This document shows, in pieces, positions 1-6,590 of a stretch of 8,451 nt of DNA. The notes beneath the pieces were generated by a model, which saw only the letters and a list, made by a program, of their open reading frames with translations, was not told the origin of the DNA and searched no databases. The position numbers were made by a program, and so were the translations under genes. Each line of letters begins with the position of its first letter. Within the stretch, counting starts at the first letter, position 1. Source of the stretch: Fidelibacterota bacterium (GTDB lineage: Bacteria; Fidelibacterota; UBA2242; B5-G15); the NCBI GenBank assembly GCA_003645825.1, contig QNCQ01000065.1, forward strand, positions 1-8,451, read 5' to 3'.

Positions 1-446
1 ACATCATCAAAAACCTCTTCAAGCCGTGCACATAGTACAAAATTACTCTTCCTCACGTAGAACCTTACTTTTCCTGCAGAAAAAATGTCTTCCGGAATAA
101 CAACATATCCATCTATTACCATCGAATCAAGAAGACTCTGCGCCACTTCAACCGTGTTTTCATAACTTCCGCTCCGCAACACCATAATCTGATACATTGG
201 GCTACCATTATCGAGTTTATATCTTTGATGAAAATATTCGGAAATCCTCTCCCCAATTCCAGCTACGGAATTATCTACAATAGCCAAAACAGCAGATTCT
301 TCAGTCTCTGTAGTAACAATCATAGTTGGTAATACCAGAGCTAAAAGGAAAAACGCAGGCAAAAGAAAAATAGATATCAAAAACCATTTTGTTTTTATTC
401 TGGTCGAGTACTCCCAGAATGCAATAGTAAGAATATTCTTGCTCAC
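1..446 (-). CDS. ABC-2 type permease, NatB-like (N-terminal part, truncated by window edge)
   Basis: This is the first 148 codons of a membrane permease that runs off the low-coordinate edge, so the protein is incomplete. Seen: a short amphipathic N-terminus (WEYSTRIKTKW at residues 11-21), one strongly hydrophobic segment at about 21-44, then a soluble, probably extracytoplasmic stretch with no further membrane helix up to the cut. Known of the family: NatB-like ABC-2 exporters begin exactly this way, with helix 1, a large extracytoplasmic domain, and the remaining helices near the C-terminus. The GTG start at 446-444 shares four bases (GTGA) with the stop of the ATPase gene. It has an AAGGG ribosome site at 453-457, six bases upstream. 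The overlap and order show that it pairs with the ATPase as a two-gene exporter. The substrate cannot be told; Na+ export is only one possibility. Confidence 0.85.
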   Translation of the reverse strand, partial: MSKNILTIAFWEYSTRIKTKWFLISIFLLPAFFLLALVLPTMIVTTETEESAVLAIVDNSVAGIGERISEYFHQRYKLDNGSPMYQIMVLRSGSYENTVEVAQSLLDSMVIDGYVVIPEDIFSAGKVRFYVRKSNFVLCARLEEVFDD

Positions 447-1342
447 ACTCTACCCTTCACAACATCAATAAAAATTTGCTCAAGGGAAGGCTCTTCAACC
501 CTGAAATATTTTATCACCCCAAGCCTGTTTAATTCCTCTAGAGCATCTTTTATTTTCCTGCCCTTTTTCAATCTCCCTCTTATTTTACGGCCTGTAATCT
601 CCACACTTACACTTCCCAGAGTCTGAAGAACCTCCGGCCTCTCTTCCATCCCCTCATACTCTACTGTTAAAAGATCGAATCCGTACTCATTTTTAATATC
701 CGACAAATTTCCCTTAAGTACACTTTTCCCTTTATTAATCAAACATATTTCATCACACAGCCTCTCAACCTGCTCCATCTGATGAGTAGAAAGAACTATA
801 GTTTTACCCAAATCTACCCTTTCTTTGATAATATCCTTCAGTAAAACTTGATTGAGAGGGTCAAGGCCTGAAAAGGGTTCATCAAGTATCAGAATATCAG
901 GATCGTGAATTATCGAAATAATAAACTGAACTTTTTGTTGATTGCCTTTTGACAGCTCTTCCACTTTTCTACCGATGTAATTATCCAGCTCAAATCTCTC
1001 CAACCAATAATTAACCCTTCTCTTTATCTCCCTCTTCGGGATACCCTTAAGAGCAGCAAAATAAGATAACATCTCTCCCAGCCTTACCTTCTGGTATAAC
1101 CCCCTCTCCTCCGGGAGATATCCCACCTTCCGGTAGAGATCACGGGAAGCTCCGGTCCCATTGATTAGTATCTCTCCTTCATCCGGTTTTATGATATCCA
1201 TAATCATTCTTATGGTAGTGGTTTTGCCAGCTCCGTTAGGCCCCAGAAGTCCGAAAATTATACCATCTGGCACGGTAAATGAAAGACCATCAACCGCAAG
1301 AACCTTATCAAACCTCTTGGTAACCCCTTTTAACTCAATCAT
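443..1342 (-). CDS. ABC transporter ATP-binding protein, NatA-like
   Basis: This is the cytoplasmic nucleotide-binding subunit of an ABC-2 exporter, 299 residues, normal for the family. Motifs seen: Walker A GPNGAGKTT (34-42), the region YLPEERGLY (75-83) where the Q-loop glutamine is replaced by Glu78 as is usual in NatA-type proteins, signature LSKGNQQK (130-137), Walker B ILILDEP (150-156) with catalytic Glu155, D-loop SGLD (158-161) and switch His187. Residues from about 215 on form the extra C-terminal domain (DUF4162-like) common in this subgroup. The ATG start has an AAGGG site 8 bases upstream (1351-1355). The gene follows the alkaline phosphatase after 25 bases and overlaps the permease by four. 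Function as an exporter ATPase is certain; the substrate is unknown. Confidence 0.96.
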   Translation of the reverse strand: MIELKGVTKRFDKVLAVDGLSFTVPDGIIFGLLGPNGAGKTTTIRMIMDIIKPDEGEILINGTGASRDLYRKVGYLPEERGLYQKVRLGEMLSYFAALKGIPKREIKRRVNYWLERFELDNYIGRKVEELSKGNQQKVQFIISIIHDPDILILDEPFSGLDPLNQVLLKDIIKERVDLGKTIVLSTHQMEQVERLCDEICLINKGKSVLKGNLSDIKNEYGFDLLTVEYEGMEERPEVLQTLGSVSVEITGRKIRGRLKKGRKIKDALEELNRLGVIKYFRVEEPSLEQIFIDVVKGRV

Positions 1343-1367
1343 AAAAAATTCCCTTATCTTCTGAAGT

Positions 1368-2423
1368 CTACTGCAGAATTTTCTTTATAATGGTCTTTCC
1401 AACATCCTTAAGCTCTAACAATCCACAAAATTCTTCCTGCCCCGGCCCCACTGCAAATAGAGGACAGAAAGTGGCTGTATGCTCCCCGGTGGTAAAAACA
1501 GGCTTAAGCTTCAAGCTGCCTGTAAACTTCTCCTTTAAAATCAGGCCTCCTGTCTCATGATCAGCAGTAACCAATATAAGCACGTTCTTTTTGCCCTTCC
1601 GATATTCCAACGCCCAGTTGAGCGCATCGGTAAAATCTTTCATCTCATATACAAAACCCTTTTCATCTCTCTCATGCCCCCGCCAATCGATCTGCCCTCC
1701 CTCTACCATGAGGAAAAAACCTCGCTCATTATTGTCTAGAATACTCACAGCAACTCGCGTCATCTCAAGCAGTGATAAAGTTCTCATGTTCGCTCGTTTT
1801 AGGCCCTCATAAGCAAAGAGCCCCAAAAGCTTATCCAGGGATTCTGTATCCACCTTTTCAAGCTGAGAATAGTTCGAAACATAGTAATACCCATTATCCT
1901 TCATAATCTCTATCAGATTCGTATCAAGTTTTATATTATTTTCAAAGAATCTTATCCCCCCTCCCATTATTACATCAACCCCGGATGTGCATATCTGAGC
2001 TGCTATATCATACTCCATACCCCGGTTCAAAACATGAGCAACAAAAGCTGCTGGCGTAGCATGAGTCACACTCGTCGTTGTAACGATCCCGGTGCTCATT
2101 CCCTTACCTTCAGCATACTCAATTACCGTTTTCAGACTTCTTCCATTTTCATCAACGCTTATGACCCCTTTCCTGACCTTAACCCCGGTAGCCAGAGCTG
2201 TAGCAGAAGCAGCCGATTCTCCTACAACTGACTCTCCACCTGGATCCATAGCAACAAGACCTACCACAGGAAACTTTTTGAAAGGGGTATCCTTATTAGA
2301 GTAATAATCCCAGGTTACATGGGAAACTCCCATGCCATCGCCAATAAAAAGTATTATAGATACAGGGTCTTCTGAACCGCAACCCGTAAAAAACAGAGCA
2401 GCAGCCAGGATCACTGAAATCAA
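1368..2423 (-). CDS. Secreted alkaline phosphatase, probable lipoprotein
   Basis: A phosphomonoesterase of the PhoA superfamily, expected outside the cytoplasm. Numbered from the TTG start (351 residues), the hydrophobic signal ends in the lipobox FTGC with Cys15. Conserved residues seen: metal Asp29 in FIGDGMG, nucleophile Ser70 in GESAASATALATG, HATPAAF (121-127) carrying the E. coli Thr155 equivalent, VEGGQIDWRGH (240-250) giving Glu241, Asp246 and His250, TADHETGG with Asp288/His289, and His315 in TGEHT. All zinc and magnesium ligands are therefore present. The residue before the nucleophile is Glu69, where the family usually has Asp. The protein is shorter than E. coli PhoA (471), as in compact bacterial forms. 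The TTG start overlaps the tyrS stop as TTGA, but it gives a signal with no basic n-region and has no good ribosome site. An in-frame ATT at 2441-2439 would add Arg-Lys and place the Cys at 21. Function is secure; the start is not. Confidence 0.93.
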   Translation of the reverse strand: MISVILAAALFFTGCGSEDPVSIILFIGDGMGVSHVTWDYYSNKDTPFKKFPVVGLVAMDPGGESVVGESAASATALATGVKVRKGVISVDENGRSLKTVIEYAEGKGMSTGIVTTTSVTHATPAAFVAHVLNRGMEYDIAAQICTSGVDVIMGGGIRFFENNIKLDTNLIEIMKDNGYYYVSNYSQLEKVDTESLDKLLGLFAYEGLKRANMRTLSLLEMTRVAVSILDNNERGFFLMVEGGQIDWRGHERDEKGFVYEMKDFTDALNWALEYRKGKKNVLILVTADHETGGLILKEKFTGSLKLKPVFTTGEHTATFCPLFAVGPGQEEFCGLLELKDVGKTIIKKILQ

Positions 2424-3631
2424 GTTACAAACTTTACGAATCTTCTCTTCCCCACCTTTACTATATACTCCTTCCCTTTCACAAACCGATAGTTGATATC
2501 GCTAACCTTTTGCTTATCAACCTTAACTGCACCCTGGATTATCAATCGCCTTGCTTCACTTCTTGAAGAAACAACTCCGTTGTCCGCAAGAGCTTTAACA
2601 AGCTCAAAGCTGTCATCCTTCAAAACCACTACAGGGATATCCTCAGGTATCTCCCTTTCGCTAAAAACCTTCTCAAACTTCTTCTGAGCCTCCAGAGCAG
2701 CTTCTTCAGAGTGATACATTGACACTATTGTTCTTGCTAGTTCCTTTTTTATTTCCATTGGATTTACAGCCGGGTCATCAAGCCTTTTCCTTACATCTTT
2801 TAACTGCTCCACTGAATAATCTGTAACAAGGGTAAAATATTTCAGTATAAGTTCATCCGGAATCGACATTACCTTGCCAAACATTTCATCCGGGGGCTCA
2901 TCTATCCCGACATAATTCCCCAAAGTTTTACTCATTCTTTGTGTTCCATCAATCCCTTCAAGCACTGGCAGAGTTAATATCACTTGGGGTTCCTGTCCGT
3001 ACTCCCGCTGGATCTGCCTTGCTGCAACCAGATTAAATTTTTGCTCAGTGGCTCCAATCTCTACATCAGCCTGAATCGCCACAGAATCAAATCCCTGCAT
3101 CAAAGGATAAAAAAATTCGTGAAGACTTATGGGTTTCCCCTCTTTATATCTATTCGAAAAATCATCTCTCTCAAGTAATCTTGCTACGGTAAACCTTGCT
3201 GCAAGATCCATAACATCGCTAAAAGACATTTTAGAAAACCATTCCCCATTATACCTAACTTCCGCTCTATCCCTGTCCAGTATCTTAAAAAACTGCTTCT
3301 CATACGTTTTTGCATTTTCCATTACCTGTTCATATGTAAGTCGAGGTCTTGTCTCGCTCTTACCACTCGGATCACCTACCATACCTGTATAATCTCCGAT
3401 TATCAACACTACTGTATGCCCCAGATCCTGGAACTGTTTCAGCTTTCTTAATCCAACAGTATGTCCAAGATGAATATCAGGTGCAGTGGGGTCAAATCCC
3501 TGTTTCACACGAAGAGGCTTACCTGTCTTCTCACACCTCTCAAGCTTTTTTATCAACTCTTCTTCGGATATTAATTCCTCAACTCCGCTCTTTATCACCT
3601 CAAGCTGTTTTCCAATAGGTGGAAACCTCAA
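2420..3631 (-). CDS. tyrS: Tyrosyl-tRNA synthetase
   Basis: Charges tRNA-Tyr with tyrosine in the cytoplasm; essential class Ic synthetase. At 403 residues it has the length and sequence character of the TyrZ-type bacterial enzymes. Seen in order: the N-terminal QLEVIKSGVEELISEEEL helix, GFDPTAPDIHLGH with the HIGH motif as HLGH (54-57), GDYTGMVGDPSG (79-90), the tyrosine-binding YPLMQGFD (175-182, Tyr175/Gln179/Asp182), the KMSKS loop as RMSKT (232-236), and a C-terminal S4 RNA-binding domain from about residue 340. The start is TTG, overlapping the smpB stop (TTGA). It is well supported by a GGAGG site 8 bases upstream and by an N-terminus that matches the family. The stop overlaps the alkaline phosphatase TTG in the same way. 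No T-box leader is visible, as the gene sits directly behind smpB. Confidence 0.98.
   Translation of the reverse strand: MRFPPIGKQLEVIKSGVEELISEEELIKKLERCEKTGKPLRVKQGFDPTAPDIHLGHTVGLRKLKQFQDLGHTVVLIIGDYTGMVGDPSGKSETRPRLTYEQVMENAKTYEKQFFKILDRDRAEVRYNGEWFSKMSFSDVMDLAARFTVARLLERDDFSNRYKEGKPISLHEFFYPLMQGFDSVAIQADVEIGATEQKFNLVAARQIQREYGQEPQVILTLPVLEGIDGTQRMSKTLGNYVGIDEPPDEMFGKVMSIPDELILKYFTLVTDYSVEQLKDVRKRLDDPAVNPMEIKKELARTIVSMYHSEEAALEAQKKFEKVFSEREIPEDIPVVVLKDDSFELVKALADNGVVSSRSEARRLIIQGAVKVDKQKVSDINYRFVKGKEYIVKVGKRRFVKFVT
2442..2458 (-). promoter_or_regulatory. Ribosome-binding-like site ahead of an in-frame ATT in the alkaline phosphatase gene
   Basis: On the minus strand AAGGTGGGG (2458-2450) is followed by AAGAGAAG and then ATT at 2441-2439, in frame with the alkaline phosphatase. 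The spacing is normal for a start site. The annotated TTG at 2423 has no comparable site at usual spacing. The stretch also encodes the end of TyrS (KVGKRR), so the match may be chance. Confidence 0.35.
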
Positions 3632-4089
3632 AGCTTTCCCCTCCTTAACCTTTCTAATTCCCTTTTTGCATCTCTCTCTGCAATACTTGCCCTTTTATCA
3701 TGCAGTTTTTTCCCTTTCGCCAGCCCAAGCTCTACTTTAACCTTCCCTCTCTCATTAAAATACATTTTAAGAGGTATAAGGGTCACCCCCTTCTCTTCTA
3801 CATGCCTTTTAAGCCGCCTTATTTCCTGCTTTTTCAACAATAGTTTTCTCGGTCTTTCAGGATTATGATTATCGTATCCACCGTATCTGTAAGGAGAGAT
3901 ATGACTCTTAAGCAAAAAAACCTCTCCGTTCTTTACAATAGCAAAACTATCTTTCAGATTCGCCCTCCCTTCCCGGAGAGATTTCACTTCTGTCCCTTTC
4001 AATTCAACTCCCGCTTCTATCCTGTCAACAATGAAGTAATCATGCAACGCCTTTTTATTCGATGTTATAACCTTCAGTTCACCTCCCAT
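3628..4089 (-). CDS. smpB: SsrA-binding protein SmpB
   Basis: Binds tmRNA and delivers it to stalled ribosomes for trans-translation. Clear family motifs are NKKALHDYFI near the start, GTEVKSLREGRANLKDSF, EVFLLKSHISPY, NPERPRKLLL, LIPLKMYF, GLAKGKKLHDKR, and the basic C-terminal tail AKRELERLRR that folds into the ribosomal mRNA channel. From the ATG at 4089 the protein has 153 residues, typical of SmpB. A TTG at 4110 would add seven residues but has no ribosome site, so I reject it. A strong GGAGGTGAA lies just inside the gene (4086-4078), followed directly by CTG, which would give the very common MKVI-type N-terminus; the true start is thus uncertain by about 11 codons. It follows the patatin gene by 37 bases and overlaps tyrS by four. 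No ssrA gene is in the window. Confidence 0.97.
   Translation of the reverse strand: MGGELKVITSNKKALHDYFIVDRIEAGVELKGTEVKSLREGRANLKDSFAIVKNGEVFLLKSHISPYRYGGYDNHNPERPRKLLLKKQEIRRLKRHVEEKGVTLIPLKMYFNERGKVKVELGLAKGKKLHDKRASIAERDAKRELERLRRGKL
3638..3646 (-). promoter_or_regulatory. Ribosome-binding site that fixes the tyrS TTG start
   Basis: The minus strand reads AAGGAGGGG, with GGAGG at 3644-3640 lying 8 bases before TTG 3631. It lies inside the last codons of smpB. It is a near-perfect Shine-Dalgarno sequence and supports the non-ATG start. Confidence 0.85.
4078..4086 (-). promoter_or_regulatory. Strong Shine-Dalgarno sequence just inside smpB
   Basis: GGAGGTGAA directly follows the ATG at 4089-4087 and is directly followed by an in-frame CTG (4077-4075). 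The gap from GGAGG to CTG is four bases, shorter than the usual optimum. It could mark a CTG start that gives an MKVI-type SmpB N-terminus, or it may simply encode Gly-Gly-Glu. Confidence 0.35.
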
Positions 4090-4126
4090 AGTCCAAGAAC
4101 CTACCGTCAACCAATATTAGAAAATA

Positions 4127-6526
4127 TTACAAAACAATACCAGTTGAAAAATAAAAGTAAAAGGTCCTGTTTCCTTTTCTAAATATATTCTTTTCTCCGT
4201 TTGCAATGCTTAACCGCACCGGTCCTAACGGCGTAGAGACAGTCAAACCCATCCCAAACCCTATTAGATTATACCCTGCATTCCTCACAGTAGGAAGCTC
4301 AAAAGCATAATAGGGAGCCCAGTTCAGACTAAAAAAGAGCCTCGCATATTTCAAAAGAGCAAAGTTATAGTCCAACCTACTAAAAATCAGCTTATTAACC
4401 GTCAATTGCTCATAACTAACCCCGAGAAAATCACTGGAGCCACCCATATGAAAATGTCTGTATACAGGAACATCTTTTGCATAACCTAAAAAACCGAGAA
4501 ACATAAGAGTATTTTCTCTCCAGGTCCTGTAAAATTTTAATCTCGAGCTAAAGATTGTCCATCCAGCACCTCCCTCACCTTTAGGAAAATAACCAGCCAG
4601 TATGCTTCTAAAAAGCATCCCTTTCGTTGGGTAAAAACTATCATCCAAATTATCGTATTCAAATACCAGAGATACCCTATCTTTGTTTGCTCTTTTAAAA
4701 GGAAAAATCAAACTATCGCCCACACCTATATCAGGCTTAATTCTGATGAATTCCCTCTCAAACTCGAAGGTGGCGTTAAACTTGTTCCCTACCAGAAAAC
4801 CTATCCCCCCAGAGACACCCACTGACCTGTCGAAATAACTCGACGACTTCACTCCATGGTGATTATACACAAAGACAGGAATATTCTGCGACCAGACTCT
4901 AAGAGCGGGATATAGAGGTGTGCCCATGCTTCTAGAGGGATAAATTACACTAAAGATAAACTTCGAAAATCCCAGACCAACAAGCTCTGCTTCTACTCTC
5001 AGTCCCGGGATCACCAGGCTGGTATTTTGATAATCCAGGACCCCAACAAGATTGTATCTATTGTCGTACCTTACTCCTATACTAATTTTACTCAAGTATT
5101 TCTCCTTTACATCAACAAACAGTTTTACACGGTCCTTATACATCGGCACAAGCTCATAAGTAATGGTCTCAAAATATCCAAAACTGTAGAGATACCTTAT
5201 ACGCTTCTCAATCCTATCGATATCAAGCTTCTCTCCTGATTGAATTCCAAGTAATCTCTTTATAAAAGAGGCTGAAAAGTTTTTGTTACCTCTTATCTCT
5301 ATAGAAGCTATCTCAGGTGGACGAATCTCAGTAAGATTCAAAACAAGTTCGACCTCACCTTCATTTATCGGCCTTATCTTATACATGGCCCGTTTGAATC
5401 GCCCCAGCGCCTTTAATCTGGCAATACTCTGTTCTAATCTATCGACATCCAAGACATCTCCAACCTTCACTCCGAAATAATTCCTTATTTCCTCAAATGA
5501 TATACTCATTCGCCCGGTAAAAGTAATCTTTGTTATCACAGCCTTTCTGTTATACAATGCAATATGGCTACTGTGAGATACATCCCTGGTTAGTCTATAC
5601 TTCTCTTTAAGGGAGACCAGCTCCGGTAAAGCACGGTAAGCAGCTTTTTCTCCCAGTGCAATTATTTCTTTTATCTTGTTTATTTCAAAATCGATCGGAT
5701 AATATCCTTCCAGGGGGACCTCTACCAGTACATCAACATACTTAAAATTCCTCCTCATGTTATAATTTCTTGCAATAGTATAGGACTGGGTAAAGACATC
5801 AACCGTATTTTTGATATCCTCCTTTCCTTTCATTGGCATAAAGACAAACACTCCAATTACAACCTCTGCCCCCATCTCTCTCACGACATCCGCGGGGAAA
5901 TTATTAACCAGCCCCCCGTCGATAAGCAGAGAGTCTCCCCAAATAACAGGACTAAAAATTGTGGGAACAGCCATTGTAGCTCTTATCGCTTTCGCAAGCG
6001 AGCCCCTTCGCAAAACCACTGCCCTCCCGGAAATCAGATCCACAGCAACACACCTGAAGGGAATTGGTAGTCTATCAAAATCTTTTATGTACTCATATGG
6101 AAAGGTAAGCCTTGATAGGGTAAGATAGATATTCTGCCCCGAAATGAGTCCCCCTTTTGTTACAAGCCGAAGATTTTCAATTCCAAATTCGAACTGAAAC
6201 CGCCCCTGACCCTTCTTTGAAAAGTAAGGAAGCTCCTCCCGGGGGATCCTATCCTCAAATATTCTTATCCAGTCGATTGAGTTTACAAGCTTTTTTATCT
6301 CTTTCCCGGAATAACCTATCGAATATAATCCCCCAACTATCCCTCCCATGCTGGTACCCGCAACATAATCTACAGGAATACCCAGGGAATCCAGCACCTC
6401 AAGTATCCCTATGTGAGCAAAACCAAGAGCACCTCCTCCCGAAAGGACAAGTCCAATTCGAGGCTTGCTTTCTGCCTTAAGCAAAACACACAGAGCAACC
6501 AGTACTACTCCAACTTTTCTTTTCAT
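4127..6526 (-). CDS. Patatin-like phospholipase fused to two POTRA domains and an Omp85-type outer-membrane barrel
   Basis: A 799-residue exported protein resembling type Vd autotransporters such as PlpD and FplA. Seen: a signal peptide (MKRK, hydrophobic core, likely cut after Ala18); a patatin domain from about 24 with oxyanion motif GGGALG (30-35), nucleophile elbow GTSMG with Ser59 and catalytic Asp203 in DGGLVNNFP; a linker to about 327; two POTRA-like units at about 328-402 (ITKITFTG...) and 405-476 (IASIEIRGN...); then a beta-rich barrel to the end. The barrel has GGSSDFLG (695-702) at the loop-6 position, without the Arg of the classical VRGF motif, and LGPVRLSIA (767-775) in the terminal strands. 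Known family members release or display a lipid-hydrolysing patatin domain at the surface. PlpD has one POTRA, so the pair here is unusual. The start has an AGGGGGTGA site 4 bases upstream. It lies 64 bases after DUF3108. Confidence 0.93.
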   Translation of the reverse strand: MKRKVGVVLVALCVLLKAESKPRIGLVLSGGGALGFAHIGILEVLDSLGIPVDYVAGTSMGGIVGGLYSIGYSGKEIKKLVNSIDWIRIFEDRIPREELPYFSKKGQGRFQFEFGIENLRLVTKGGLISGQNIYLTLSRLTFPYEYIKDFDRLPIPFRCVAVDLISGRAVVLRRGSLAKAIRATMAVPTIFSPVIWGDSLLIDGGLVNNFPADVVREMGAEVVIGVFVFMPMKGKEDIKNTVDVFTQSYTIARNYNMRRNFKYVDVLVEVPLEGYYPIDFEINKIKEIIALGEKAAYRALPELVSLKEKYRLTRDVSHSSHIALYNRKAVITKITFTGRMSISFEEIRNYFGVKVGDVLDVDRLEQSIARLKALGRFKRAMYKIRPINEGEVELVLNLTEIRPPEIASIEIRGNKNFSASFIKRLLGIQSGEKLDIDRIEKRIRYLYSFGYFETITYELVPMYKDRVKLFVDVKEKYLSKISIGVRYDNRYNLVGVLDYQNTSLVIPGLRVEAELVGLGFSKFIFSVIYPSRSMGTPLYPALRVWSQNIPVFVYNHHGVKSSSYFDRSVGVSGGIGFLVGNKFNATFEFEREFIRIKPDIGVGDSLIFPFKRANKDRVSLVFEYDNLDDSFYPTKGMLFRSILAGYFPKGEGGAGWTIFSSRLKFYRTWRENTLMFLGFLGYAKDVPVYRHFHMGGSSDFLGVSYEQLTVNKLIFSRLDYNFALLKYARLFFSLNWAPYYAFELPTVRNAGYNLIGFGMGLTVSTPLGPVRLSIANGEKNIFRKGNRTFYFYFSTGIVL

Positions 6527-6530
6527 AAAT

Positions 6531-6539
6531 TCACCCCCT
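6531..6539 (-). promoter_or_regulatory. Ribosome-binding site of the patatin/Omp85 gene
   Basis: The minus strand reads AGGGGGTGA, one mismatch from AGGAGGTGA, with four bases between it and ATG 6526. It confirms the start and the signal peptide. Confidence 0.8.
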
Positions 6540-6548
6540 GAGGCCAGG

Positions 6549-6565
6549 AAAATCTTACAGATTTT
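6549..6565. repeat. Small inverted repeat in the DUF3108-patatin gap
   Basis: AAAATC and GATTTT form perfect 6-base arms around a 5-base loop, overlapping the possible -10 box. It is too AT-rich and short for a terminator and has no following T-tract worth naming on the minus strand. It might be an operator or chance. Confidence 0.2.
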
Positions 6566-6590
6566 AAAAATTATTCCTTACAAAACACAA
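6561..6590 (-). promoter_or_regulatory. Possible weak promoter ahead of the patatin/Omp85 gene
   Basis: In the largest gap of the window the minus strand has TTGTGT (6590-6585), an 18-base spacer, and TAAAAT (6566-6561). The -10 box matches five of six positions but the -35 only three of six. It could give the patatin gene and smpB-tyrS a start of their own. The match is weak in AT-rich DNA. Confidence 0.2.

Noticed and set aside
1087..1120. Glu instead of Gln in the Q-loop of the ABC ATPase (YLPEERGLY).
   Set aside because: This is the usual sequence in NatA-type ATPases, so it is not novel.
1343..1367. The 25-base gap between the alkaline phosphatase and ABC ATPase genes as a site of promoter or terminator.
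   Set aside because: It holds only the ATPase ribosome site and A/T bases; no stem or promoter boxes fit in it.
3129..3740. Several plus-strand open frames of 84-89 codons opposite tyrS and smpB.
   Set aside because: All lie antisense to strongly conserved genes and encode Ser/Leu/Pro-rich shadow translations with no family resemblance.
4093..4110. TTGACG on the minus strand just before smpB, resembling a -35 box.
   Set aside because: At the proper 16-18 base spacing only G-rich sequence at the start of smpB follows, with no -10-like box.
4113..4128. Inverted repeat AATATT-AGAA-AATATT at the end of the patatin gene.
   Set aside because: All arms are A/T and AATATT is its own complement; there is no GC stem or U-tract, and it overlaps the stop codon, so a terminator is not supported.
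4399..4450. Missing Arg in the loop-6 motif of the Omp85-type barrel (DFLG in place of VRGF).
   Set aside because: Patatin-linked barrels are known to diverge from the BamA VRGF motif here, so it is probably ordinary for the family.
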